Shown here piece by piece: positions 26,003-34,154 of a stretch of 64,000 nt of DNA. The notes under the pieces are model-generated. The model ran no database searches and was not told the DNA's origin. It saw only the letters and a list, made by a program, of their open reading frames with translations. The position numbers were made by a program, and so were the translations under genes. The DNA is from Zestomonas carbonaria. GTDB lineage: Bacteria > Pseudomonadota > Gammaproteobacteria > Pseudomonadales > Pseudomonadaceae. Location of the stretch: positions 1 to 64,000 of the forward strand of contig NZ_CAJFCI010000023.1 of the NCBI RefSeq assembly GCF_904061905.1, written 5' to 3'. The first letter of the stretch is position 1; every line of letters starts with the position of its first letter.

Positions 26003-26727
26003 GATGCGGCGGTCTCCAGCGGCTTGCGCGCGGCGACGTTGACCAGGGTCTCGTCGCGCTGGCCGAACGGCTTCGGCCGCACCAGGCCCCAGCGTTCGAG
26101 CAGGCCGAAGTCCTTGGCGCGGCTCCACCAGAGGTAGGGGTAGGAGACGTTGCGCTCGGCGAACTGGAAGCCCTGGCCACGCAGCATGGCGAGGTATTCC
26201 TCGGCGCTCTTCTGTACTTCCATCGGGTGGCGGAACAGCCAGCGGATCACCCAGGTGTCGATGTAGAACTTGGTCGATTCGGCGAACAGAAGCAGGCCGC
26301 CGGGCTTGAGCACGCGCCAGAACTCGGCCAGCGCCTTTTCCTGTTCGACCAGGTGGTGGAAGGTCTGGTGGCAGAACAGGATGTCGACGCAGGCGTCCGG
26401 CAGGCGGATCTCCGCGCAGTCGCTGGCGATCAGCTCGACGTCGAGACCCAGGTGCCCGGCCTCGGCACGCGAGCGGTCGAGGCTGTGCGGGTCGGCGTCC
26501 AGGCCGATCAGCCGCGCCGGGGCGAAGGCTTCATGGAGCAGGCGGAACGAGCGCCCCTGGCCGCAACCGGCGTCGAGCAGCACCGGCGCGGCCGGTGGCG
26601 GTGAATCGATCAGCCCGCACAGGTCGTTGATCGCCACGCGCAGCACGTGATGCTGCCAGATGTGGCTTTGCAGGAACCAGAAACCGAATCCGGTTTCTTC
26701 GACGTAGGTGGCGGCGGCACGGGTCAT
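25999..26727 (-). CDS. SAM-dependent methyltransferase, ApeB-like
   Basis: Class I methyltransferase of 242 aa with SAM-binding motif I LLDAGCGQGRSFRLL, motif II acidic residue in GLDADP and post-motif CHQTFHHLVEQ. In characterised APEs the aryl head group carries a ring methyl or an O-methyl group, so it probably modifies the aromatic starter or head. The C-terminal part is Trp/Phe-rich (YPYLWWSRAKDFG), compatible with an aromatic ligand. It lies 18 bp after the halogenase-like gene. Confidence 0.87.
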   Translation of the reverse strand: MTRAAATYVEETGFGFWFLQSHIWQHHVLRVAINDLCGLIDSPPPAAPVLLDAGCGQGRSFRLLHEAFAPARLIGLDADPHSLDRSRAEAGHLGLDVELIASDCAEIRLPDACVDILFCHQTFHHLVEQEKALAEFWRVLKPGGLLLFAESTKFYIDTWVIRWLFRHPMEVQKSAEEYLAMLRGQGFQFAERNVSYPYLWWSRAKDFGLLERWGLVRPKPFGQRDETLVNVAARKPLETAAS

Positions 26728-26745
26728 GGGACGTCCTTTTCCATC

Positions 26746-27996
26746 TCAGGCGGGCTGGGCGCAGAGTTCGGCCAGCACGCGCAGGCGCCGTTTCGGTTCG
26801 GCGACGTAGGGGTTGCGCTCGTCCCAGGCATAGCCGGCGAGGATCGAGCAGATCATCCGGCGGATCTCCGGCGCGGCGTTCTCGTGGTAGATCACGTCCT
26901 GGAAGGAGCCATCGTACCAACCCTCGACGTAGGCGCGGAATGCGTCGACGCCACGTTTCAGCGGCACGGCGAACTCCGTTTCCCAGTCCACCGTCTCGCC
27001 GCCGAGCTGGCGGTGCAGCAGGCCGGCGGCCATGCTCGCCGAGCGCATGGCGATGGTCACTCCGGAGGAGAACACCGGGTCGAGGAACTCGGCGGCGTTG
27101 CCGAGCAGGGCGAAGCCCGGTCCGTGCAGGCGCTTGACGTTGGCCGAGTAGCCGTGGATTTCGCGAACCGGCGTGTCCCACCGCGCATGCTCCAGCACCC
27201 GGGACAGGCTCGGCGTGTCGGCGACGAACCGCTTGAGGCAGGCATCCAGGTCGGCATCGTGGCCCGCATAGCGCGTGGCGTCGGCGACCACGCCGAGGGA
27301 GCTGCGGCCGTTGCTGAACGGGATGGTCCAGAACCACACGTCGCGCAGTTCGGGGTGGGTGGTGATGAGGATCTTCTCGCGGTCGAAGCCCGAGGTCGGC
27401 GCGATGCGGTCCTCGACATGGGTGAACAGCGCACGGCGTACCGGGAAGTTCGACGGCTGTTCGAGGTCGAGCAGGCGCGGCAGCACCCGGCCGTAGCCGC
27501 TACCATCGAGGACGAAGGCGCACTCGACCCGGTACACCTGGCCGTCGGCCAGGCGGCGCACGGTGAGGCACGGGCAGGCGCCGGAAAAGTCGGTTGCGAC
27601 GATCTCTTCCTCGTAGCGGATTTCCACACCCTGCAGCTCGGCCTGGTCGGCCAGCAGCTTGTCGAAGTCGGCGCGCACCACCTGGTAGGTCGAGCCCTTG
27701 CCGGCGGTGAACTTGTCGCGGAAGTCGAACTCGCTGGTGCGCTCGCCCCAGGCGAAGGCCGCTCCGTGCTTGGTCTGGAAGCCGGCGGCCTGGACCGCTT
27801 CGAGCATCCCGGCTTCCTCGACGAAGTCCAGGCAGTGCGACAGCAGGCTCTCGCCGATGGAGAAGCGCGGGAAGCGCTGGCGTTCCAGCACCAGCACGTC
27901 GTGGCCGTTGCGCTTGAGCAGGGCGGCAGCGATGGCGCCGGACGGGCCGGCGCCGATTACCACGATCCGGCGTTGTTCGACTTCAGGGGATTTCAT
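26746..27996 (-). CDS. Flavin-dependent halogenase-like oxidoreductase
   Basis: FAD enzyme of 416 aa. GAGPSG (residues 15-20) binds FAD and IGESLL follows. Lys76 in GFQTKHGAAFAWG is the conserved lysine that carries the hypohalous acid in flavin halogenases. WFWTIP at 221-226 matches the WxWxIP halogenase motif. FLDPVFSSG at 304-312 fits F-x2-P-x2-S-x-G. Xanthomonadins, related aryl polyenes, are brominated and their cluster contains such an enzyme. The role proposed here, halogenating the aryl head or polyene, is inference; a dehydrogenase or hydroxylase role is the alternative. Overlaps the antiporter end by 14 bp. Confidence 0.85.
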   Translation of the reverse strand: MKSPEVEQRRIVVIGAGPSGAIAAALLKRNGHDVLVLERQRFPRFSIGESLLSHCLDFVEEAGMLEAVQAAGFQTKHGAAFAWGERTSEFDFRDKFTAGKGSTYQVVRADFDKLLADQAELQGVEIRYEEEIVATDFSGACPCLTVRRLADGQVYRVECAFVLDGSGYGRVLPRLLDLEQPSNFPVRRALFTHVEDRIAPTSGFDREKILITTHPELRDVWFWTIPFSNGRSSLGVVADATRYAGHDADLDACLKRFVADTPSLSRVLEHARWDTPVREIHGYSANVKRLHGPGFALLGNAAEFLDPVFSSGVTIAMRSASMAAGLLHRQLGGETVDWETEFAVPLKRGVDAFRAYVEGWYDGSFQDVIYHENAAPEIRRMICSILAGYAWDERNPYVAEPKRRLRVLAELCAQPA

Positions 27997-29140
27997 AGCG
28001 GCTCCTTGCCTCGATATCGGTCTGAGCGGAGTGGCGCGTGCCGAGCAGGGCCGGCAGCAAGGTTGAGAACAGGCTCATCAGCAGCAGACCGAAATACACC
28101 AGCGAATCGATCAACTGCAATTGCAGGAGCAGGTTGAGGAAGACCACTTCGGTCAACCCGCGAATGTTCAGCAGCAGGCTTTCCCGCCACTTGACCTGTG
28201 CAGGCGCGCCCGGAGCGGCCCAATGCAGGCCCAGCCAACTGCCGGCGACCTTGCTCAGAACCGGCAGCACCAGCAGCGCGCCGAGGTAGAGCCAGGAATA
28301 GTGTTCGGCGACCCCGTGGAAATCCACGCGCAGCACGCCGCAGGTGAGGATCAGCGGCACCGCCAGGCCGTTGAGCAGGCCTTTCCAGTGGCGTTCGGGC
28401 AGCGGCAGTTGGAATGGCTGCCGCACCCAGGCCAGACACAGCATGTAGCCGATGCCGAAGACCAGTGCGTTGAGCTTGAGCGTCTGGAACAGCAGCATCA
28501 GGGCGAAGAACGGCAGGCTGTAGCAGAGCCCGTGACGCAGGCGCAGGCCGTACAGCAGCAGCGGCAGGCCGGCGGCCAGCAGCGGCCAGAGCAGGCTGGC
28601 CGGATGCGCGCTGCCCTGGGCCAGGCCGAACAGGCTCCAGCACAGGAAGTCCATGAGGATCGCCGCGTGCAGCAGGCGCCTGGTCGCCGCCGGCGGGTAG
28701 TCGATGCTCTGCAGGAACAGGTAGAGCACCGGGATCGCGGTGATCGAGAACAGCAGGCCGATGCCCAGCGCACCCAGCCAGCCGTACTCGCCGGGCAGCA
28801 GCCAGGCGGTGCAGGCCAGGCCGGCCAGCAGCGGGACGAGGAAGCTCGGCAGGGCGATCTTCAGGCTCGCCGCGCTGATCTCCAGGTCGATCACGTCGCT
28901 GAGGATGTAGCCCAGCAGCAGGGCGAAGCACAGGCCGTAGAGCAGGTCCAGCCAGAGCGGCGCCAGCAGGGTCTGGGCGTCGAGTTGCCAGTGCGGTTCG
29001 GCCCAGCCGAGCAGCAGCGCGGGAATCGCCAGGCTGGCGACCAGCAACTGGCCGACGATGGGAAGCAGCCGGCGCCTGCCGAGTATCGCGACCAGGGCGT
29101 AGAGCGCCAGGGCCAGCAGCCAGAAGCCGAGCACGTTCAT
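27983..29140 (-). CDS. CPA2-type cation/proton antiporter-like membrane protein
   Basis: 385 aa, with 11-13 predicted membrane helices. The region ILSDVIDLEISAASLKIALP and the C-terminal NIRGLTEVVFLNLLLQLQLI resemble Kef/Nha-type CPA2 antiporters, in which N-R-G-TE is a conserved segment. ATG 29140 is chosen because it overlaps the exporter stop (ATGA), although the open frame continues far upstream as an antisense-phase shadow. There is no regulatory TrkA-N domain. It is encoded inside the APE block between the MMPL exporter and the halogenase-like gene, so it may support energised export or be unrelated. Confidence 0.8.
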   Translation of the reverse strand: MNVLGFWLLALALYALVAILGRRRLLPIVGQLLVASLAIPALLLGWAEPHWQLDAQTLLAPLWLDLLYGLCFALLLGYILSDVIDLEISAASLKIALPSFLVPLLAGLACTAWLLPGEYGWLGALGIGLLFSITAIPVLYLFLQSIDYPPAATRRLLHAAILMDFLCWSLFGLAQGSAHPASLLWPLLAAGLPLLLYGLRLRHGLCYSLPFFALMLLFQTLKLNALVFGIGYMLCLAWVRQPFQLPLPERHWKGLLNGLAVPLILTCGVLRVDFHGVAEHYSWLYLGALLVLPVLSKVAGSWLGLHWAAPGAPAQVKWRESLLLNIRGLTEVVFLNLLLQLQLIDSLVYFGLLLMSLFSTLLPALLGTRHSAQTDIEARSRYEIP

Positions 29141-31479
29141 GCCGGTTCTCCTGCGGCGAGTCCCGGCACGGCCTGTCGCGGTGTGCCGGCCCAGGGCGAT
29201 AGCAGGAAGGCGAACAGCAGGCCGAGGCTGATCGCCAGGCCGAAGTTGGCGATGGCCGGGGTCTGGCTGACCAGCAGCAGGCCGAACGACAGCCAACTGG
29301 TCAGCGCCGAGAGCAGGGTGCCGAGCAGGCTGACCGCCGGGCCGCCGATGTTCTCGCGCATGAGGATCGCGTAGTCGACGCCGATGGCGGTGATCAGCAG
29401 CAGGCCGAACAGGCTGAACAGGGTCAGCGGCTGTCCCAGCCAGCCGAGGCAGGCCAATGCGGCCAGCGCGGCCAGCAGCGGCAGGCTGACCACGCGCAGC
29501 GCGCCGCCGAGCCCGAACGGCAGGCACAGCAGCAGGAGGATGGCCAGGCTGGAGAGCAGCTTGAGCTCGGCGGCGCTGAGCTGGGTGGCGGCGAAGAGCT
29601 GGTTCAATTCGCCGAGACGGTCGACCAGTTGCACGCCGTCGAGACCTTCGGCGATGGCGCGCAGGCGAGCGGCATCTGCCTGTCCCTGCAAGCTGACCAG
29701 GCCGGCCACGCCGTTGGCGTCGGCGCCGAGCCAGAGCGGCCGCCAGGGCTCGCCGAGCGGGCCGGCCAGGATCTGGTTGAGGCGCGGCTGGGGGCTGTTC
29801 AGCAGCGCATCGAGCTCCTGGCGCAGCGCCGTTTCCGGCAGGCCGGCGGTGAGCAGCGGCTGCCAGTGCTCCGGCAATTGGCGCAGCGCGGCACGTAGCG
29901 GCTCCAGGGCCGAGGTCGGCGCGGCCAGTTGGCTGAGCGCGCGATAGCCGTGCAGGCTGCCATCGGTCAGCAGCGGGGCCAGGCGCCGGGTCAGTTCGGC
30001 CTGGCGTTCCAGCAATTGCGCTTCGTCGGTGGCGCGCACCAGGAAGAACTGGCTGGTCGGCTGCTGACCGGTCAGCTCGGCGATACGTTGCGCCTCGGCC
30101 TGCAAGCGCGGCTCCTGGCCGAGCCACTGGCGCAGGTCGTTCTGCGTGTTCAGTTGCCACAGGCCGCCGGCGCAGAACGCCAGCAACAGGGCGAACAGCG
30201 GCCAACTGCCGGTGCGGCCCAGCAGGTGCGCCCGCAGCGCCAGCAGACGCTCGCAGAAGCGCAGCACGGCGGGTGGCGGCGACAGGCGCAGGGGGCTGAG
30301 CCAGGCCGGCAGCAGGCACACCGAGCAGAGGTAGGCGCCGATCAGCCCGGCGGCGGAAAACAGGGCGATCTGGGTCAGCGCCGGGAACGGTGTGAAGGCC
30401 AGCGCCAGGTAGCCGATCAGGTTGGCGCCGAGGCTCAGGCTCAGTCCCGGCAGGGTCGCGCGCAGGGCGCTCCAACTGCGCCAGTCGGTCCCGGCCCAGC
30501 TCTTGCTCAGGTAGTGCTGCGGGTAGTCGGCGGCCACGCCGATCAGGCTGGCGCCAAGCACTAGGGTCAGCGCGTTGATCTGGCCGAACACCAGCACGCA
30601 GGCGGTGATGCCGGCGAGCAGCGCGACGCCGATCGGCAGCAGGCTGAGCAGGACCCGCGCACGGCGGAAGGCGAACAGCAGCAGGCACAACGTACCGAGC
30701 GTGGCGCCGCCACCGATCACGGTGATTTCGCGGGTGGCCTTGGCCTGGCCGGCCGCGGCGTAGAGCACACCGCTGGCGGCGAGCAACTGGCCGCCAGCGG
30801 CTTCGATCTCTTCGCGCGCGCGTTCGACCTCGGCGGCGATGTCCGGCGGCGCCTGCATGTCGAAAGCGTCGCCGTGGGTGCGTGCGCGCAGCAGCGCCCA
30901 GGTGATGCCCCGGTCCTCGAGCAGCAGCGCGCCGCTGGCCAGGTCGGCCTGGACCCGGCTGTGGGGATTAAGCGCCTGCTGGGCGCGGGCCCCGAGGCCG
31001 AGCCAGTCCTGGTCGGTGGGCAGCAGGGCGACGTGGGCGAAGGTGTCGAACAACTGTGCGGCGCGCTGCCGGATGAAGTCGTCGGGGTGGTCGATGAGCG
31101 ACTGGCGGTCGGCGGGCGGCAACAGCGCCAGGCGGCTGGCCCGCAGTTGTTCGCGCACGGCGTGCAGGTCGGCGTCGAGGTTCCATTGCACGCGTTCGAA
31201 TAGGCGCTCCGCCTGCCAGCGCTGACCGATTCGCTGCACCAGGGCGATCGCCCGTTCGCGCTGCGCATGGCCGACCAGCACCAGCAGTTCGCGATTGAGC
31301 GGTTCCCGCATGCGCTGCTCGGCCTGTTGGACACGCGCGTCGCCAGCACCGTGGGGTAGCAGGCCGAGCATGCCGGCCTCGACCGGTGCGCCGGCCCGCC
31401 ATTGCCAGGCGGCCAGCGCCAGCAGCCCGGCGAGCAGGATCAGGAACAGGCGCGGCAGGAGGCGTTCAATCGGCAGCAA
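29137..31479 (-). CDS. MMPL/RND-superfamily exporter, ApeM-like
   Basis: 780 aa inner-membrane protein with two sets of about six helices and a large periplasmic domain after helix 1 and helix 7. It belongs to the MMPL type used to move lipids and glycolipids. TM-region motifs such as GVAADYPQHYL and its second-half counterpart AIGVDYAILMREN, carrying a conserved Asp-Tyr, are typical for proton-coupled RND relatives. The start is TTG at 31479, overlapping the LolA-like gene end by 14 bp. Predicted to flip or export the acylated aryl polyene towards the outer membrane with the LolA-like protein. Confidence 0.88.
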   Translation of the reverse strand: MLPIERLLPRLFLILLAGLLALAAWQWRAGAPVEAGMLGLLPHGAGDARVQQAEQRMREPLNRELLVLVGHAQRERAIALVQRIGQRWQAERLFERVQWNLDADLHAVREQLRASRLALLPPADRQSLIDHPDDFIRQRAAQLFDTFAHVALLPTDQDWLGLGARAQQALNPHSRVQADLASGALLLEDRGITWALLRARTHGDAFDMQAPPDIAAEVERAREEIEAAGGQLLAASGVLYAAAGQAKATREITVIGGGATLGTLCLLLFAFRRARVLLSLLPIGVALLAGITACVLVFGQINALTLVLGASLIGVAADYPQHYLSKSWAGTDWRSWSALRATLPGLSLSLGANLIGYLALAFTPFPALTQIALFSAAGLIGAYLCSVCLLPAWLSPLRLSPPPAVLRFCERLLALRAHLLGRTGSWPLFALLLAFCAGGLWQLNTQNDLRQWLGQEPRLQAEAQRIAELTGQQPTSQFFLVRATDEAQLLERQAELTRRLAPLLTDGSLHGYRALSQLAAPTSALEPLRAALRQLPEHWQPLLTAGLPETALRQELDALLNSPQPRLNQILAGPLGEPWRPLWLGADANGVAGLVSLQGQADAARLRAIAEGLDGVQLVDRLGELNQLFAATQLSAAELKLLSSLAILLLLCLPFGLGGALRVVSLPLLAALAALACLGWLGQPLTLFSLFGLLLITAIGVDYAILMRENIGGPAVSLLGTLLSALTSWLSFGLLLVSQTPAIANFGLAISLGLLFAFLLSPWAGTPRQAVPGLAAGEPA

Positions 31480-32059
31480 AGTCGGACCGCTCCGTGTCGC
31501 TCAGTTCAGCGCCAGGCTGGCTCTGCGGCAGGCGCAGCACGCTGCGGTCGCCCTGGGTTTCGATCAGCTCGATACGCTCGACCAGATCGCCGCCATCGAT
31601 CTCGATGGCGGTGAATATCTGCTTGAGTAGCAGCGAACGCGGGATCAGGTGCAATTGCCAGGCACCTGCATCGCCGCTCAGTTGCAGTTCGAAGTCGCGT
31701 TCGAGGCCTGAGCGGTCGCCCTTGAGCACGGCGAGGAACAGCCGGCTCTGCTGGGCGGCGACGTCCTGGCCGGGCTGGGTCTGCCAGCCGTCGTCGGTAC
31801 GCTTGGCGATGCCCTGGGCGTCGATGCGGTAGTCCTGCTGCAACGGCGTCTGCAACTGCCAGAGCAGGCCATGTTCGCGCGACAGCACGAACCGGCCCTT
31901 GCTGGTCAGTGGCTGCGGCAGGGCGCGCAGGTGCTTTTCCTGCACGAACGGGCCGCGCACCACCGCCGGCTTGGCCAGTTGCGCGCTGAGCTGGGCGAGG
32001 TCGAAGGCCTGGGCCAGCGGCGCGCAGAGCAGCAGGGCAACGGCGAGCGCGTGCTTCAT
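31466..32059 (-). CDS. LolA-like periplasmic carrier protein, ApeL-like
   Basis: 197 aa with a signal peptide (MKHALAVALLLCAPLAQA). The mature protein has LolA-type features: VRGPFVQEKHL near the N-terminus, SKGRFVLSREHGLLWQLQTP and QIFTAIEIDGGDL. APE clusters carry such a protein, believed to shuttle the lipidic product across the periplasm. ATG 32059 overlaps the thioesterase stop by 4 bp and begins the signal peptide. Confidence 0.87.
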   Translation of the reverse strand: MKHALAVALLLCAPLAQAFDLAQLSAQLAKPAVVRGPFVQEKHLRALPQPLTSKGRFVLSREHGLLWQLQTPLQQDYRIDAQGIAKRTDDGWQTQPGQDVAAQQSRLFLAVLKGDRSGLERDFELQLSGDAGAWQLHLIPRSLLLKQIFTAIEIDGGDLVERIELIETQGDRSVLRLPQSQPGAELSDTERSDFAAD

Positions 32060-32481
32060 GCCAGCGCCTTTTCCACGGCGGCGACGAACACTCCGGGGGA
32101 GGCCAGCAGCATCTCGCGGGTAGCGATTTCCACCGCCACCTGCACCGTGCTGGCGCGGGTCATGCGCTCGCCGGTTTCGGCGTCGAGGATCAGGTAGTTG
32201 ATCTTCAGGCGGTTCTCCCACTCGACCAGGTCGGCGCGCACCGTCAGGCGCTGGCCGAAGGTGGCGCCCCGGATGTAGCGCAGTTGCAGGTCGATGATCG
32301 GCCAGGCGTAGCCGGCATCGCGCATCTGCGTGTAGTTGTGGCCGAGCTTGTCCAGCAGGGCGCAGCGGGCGACTTCCAGATACTTGACGTAGTGCCCGTG
32401 CCAGACGACCTCCATCGAGTCGACGTCGAAGAACGGCACGAGGATTTCGACCTCTGCCTGGAGAACGCCTTGGCTACGCAT
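32056..32481 (-). CDS. 4-hydroxybenzoyl-CoA-type thioesterase, ApeK-like
   Basis: Hot-dog thioesterase of 141 aa. The FFDVDSMEVVWHGHYVKYLEVAR segment (residues about 16-38) is the 4HBT active-site signature with Asp and HGHY. It probably releases or edits acyl intermediates from the ACPs. The start is taken as ATG 32481 because CAGGAG lies 9 bases upstream; an upstream in-frame ATG at 32502 would contain that RBS within its coding part. LolA-like gene follows with ATGA overlap. Confidence 0.88.
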   Translation of the reverse strand: MRSQGVLQAEVEILVPFFDVDSMEVVWHGHYVKYLEVARCALLDKLGHNYTQMRDAGYAWPIIDLQLRYIRGATFGQRLTVRADLVEWENRLKINYLILDAETGERMTRASTVQVAVEIATREMLLASPGVFVAAVEKALA

Positions 32482-32529
32482 GGTGGATCGCTCCTGAGCC
32501 ATGGGCCCGGCTCCGTTCCCTCACCCCGG

Positions 32530-32550
32530 CCCTCTCTCGGCGGGAGAGGG
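32530..32550. repeat. CCTCTCC/GGAGAGG hairpin repeat inside the APE cluster (copy 2)
   Basis: Stem ccctctc / gagaggg in the 131-bp gap between the ammonia-lyase stop and the thioesterase start. It shares the 19-base string ccctcaccccggccctctc with the reverse complement of the copy at 58279. It could cause polarity or mRNA processing inside the operon. Confidence 0.75.
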
Positions 32551-32612
32551 AGTAGCCTGTGCGGGTCGGAGCGAAGTTCCCCCCAGGGGCCGCAACGCCG
32601 CTACGGTTCAGC

Positions 32613-34154
32613 TCAACCATAGAGCCTCCAGTGCTGCGCGCGGATGCGTTCCAGGCACAGGCGCAGCTCGCCCTCCAGCGCGCGGTCTTCGATCACCGGC
32701 GGGAAGTCGGCGGCCAGTTGCTCGTGCATCGCCGCCAACGGCTCCGGCAGGCTGCGCGCTTCCTCGCGCTGGCGCAGCCAGACGCCCTGGTTGGCGGCGA
32801 GCAGGGTGGCGGCGGCGACCTGTTCGGCCAGTTCCAGGCTGCGCAGGGCGTCGCGCGCGGCGATGGTACCCATGCTGACCTTGTCCTGGTTGTGGCACTC
32901 GGTGGAGCGCGAGAATACGCTGGCCGGCAGGGTGTTCTTCAGCGCTTCCGCGGTCCAGGCGCTGGCGCCGATCTGTACCGCCTTGAAGCCATGGTTGATC
33001 ATCGCCGTTTCGGCCGGCGCACCGGACAGGTTGCTCGGCAGGCCGTGGTTGTAGCGCACGTCGACCAGCAGGGCGAACTGACGGTCGAGCAGATCGGCGA
33101 GGTTGCCGATCAGGTTCTTCAGGCTGTCCATGGCGAAGGCGACATGCCCGCCGTAGAAGTGCCCGCCATGCAGCACGCGGCCGGCGTCCGGGTCGATCAG
33201 TGGGTTGTCGTTGGCGCTGTTCAGCTCGGTCTCGATGAACTGGCGCAGCAGGCCCAGGCTGTCCGCCAGCACGCCGAGCACGTGGGGGGCGCAGCGCAGG
33301 GAGTAGCGGTCCTGCAGGCGGTGCAGTGGCGGCGTCGGGCCGTCGATGGCGAGGTCCTGGCGCAGCCAGGCGGCGACCTGCATCTGCCCCGGGTGCGGTT
33401 TGGCGGCGAACAGGCGTTCGTCGAAGTGTTCCGGGTTGCCTGCCAGCGCCACCACGTTGAGCGCGGTGATCCGCGTGGCCAGTCGCAGCAGGTAGTCGGC
33501 GCGGCCGTAGGCCTGGCAGGCCAGCGCGGTCATTACCGCGGTGCCGTTCATCAGCGCCAGGGCTTCCTTGGGCCGCAGGGTCAGCGGCGTCCAGCCGAGT
33601 TCGGCGTGAACCTCGGCGGCGCTGCGGCGTTGTCCCCGGTACAGCACTTCACGCTCGCCACTGAGGGTGGCGGCGACGTAGGAGAGCGGCGTCAGGTCGC
33701 CGCTGGCGCCGACCGAGCCTTCTTCCGGAATCAGTGGCAGCACGTCGTGGTCGAGGAATGCCTGCAAGCGTTCCAGCAGCTCCATGCGCACCCCGGAGAC
33801 GCCCTGGCACAGCGACTGCAATCGGGCCGCCAGCACCGCGCGGGTGCTCGCTTCGTCGAGCAGCCTGCCCAGGCCGCAGCCGTGGAAGGTGTACAGATGG
33901 CGCGGCAGCGCCTCGACCTGGTGCGGCGGCACGCTGACCACGCAGGAGTCGCCGTAGCCGGTGGTCACCCCGTAGATGCTGCCCTCGCGGTCGAGCAGGC
34001 TGTCGAGGAACTGCGCGCCGCGGGCGATGCGCGCGCGGTAGGCGTCGTCGTTCTGCAGGCAGGCGCGTGCACGGCGCTGGCTCAGGGCGACGACGGACTC
34101 AATCGTCAGTGGCCGTTCGCCAAAGATCACGGGTTCAGGTTGCGGTGTCGTCAT
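32613..34154 (-). CDS. Aromatic amino acid ammonia-lyase family enzyme
   Basis: 513 aa enzyme of the HAL/TAL/PAL family. ASG (residues 150-152) in GSVGASGDLTPL should form the MIO electrophile, and Tyr61 in YGVTTGYG is the catalytic Tyr. The selectivity pair at 90-91 is Phe-His: HAL has Ser-His, TAL His-Leu and PAL Phe-Leu at the same spacing from TGxG. In the APE cluster it would deaminate an aromatic amino acid to an aryl acid starter for the ligase. ATG 34154 has GGA at 6 nt; 34160 is possible. It overlaps the acyltransferase end by 20 bp. Confidence 0.88.
   Translation of the reverse strand: MTTPQPEPVIFGERPLTIESVVALSQRRARACLQNDDAYRARIARGAQFLDSLLDREGSIYGVTTGYGDSCVVSVPPHQVEALPRHLYTFHGCGLGRLLDEASTRAVLAARLQSLCQGVSGVRMELLERLQAFLDHDVLPLIPEEGSVGASGDLTPLSYVAATLSGEREVLYRGQRRSAAEVHAELGWTPLTLRPKEALALMNGTAVMTALACQAYGRADYLLRLATRITALNVVALAGNPEHFDERLFAAKPHPGQMQVAAWLRQDLAIDGPTPPLHRLQDRYSLRCAPHVLGVLADSLGLLRQFIETELNSANDNPLIDPDAGRVLHGGHFYGGHVAFAMDSLKNLIGNLADLLDRQFALLVDVRYNHGLPSNLSGAPAETAMINHGFKAVQIGASAWTAEALKNTLPASVFSRSTECHNQDKVSMGTIAARDALRSLELAEQVAAATLLAANQGVWLRQREEARSLPEPLAAMHEQLAADFPPVIEDRALEGELRLCLERIRAQHWRLYG

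Noticed and set aside
27983..30688. Open frame of 901 codons around the antiporter
   Set aside because: Only the last 385 codons are membrane-like and homologous. The upstream half is out-of-phase overlap with the MMPL exporter gene, and ATG 29140 overlaps that gene's stop.
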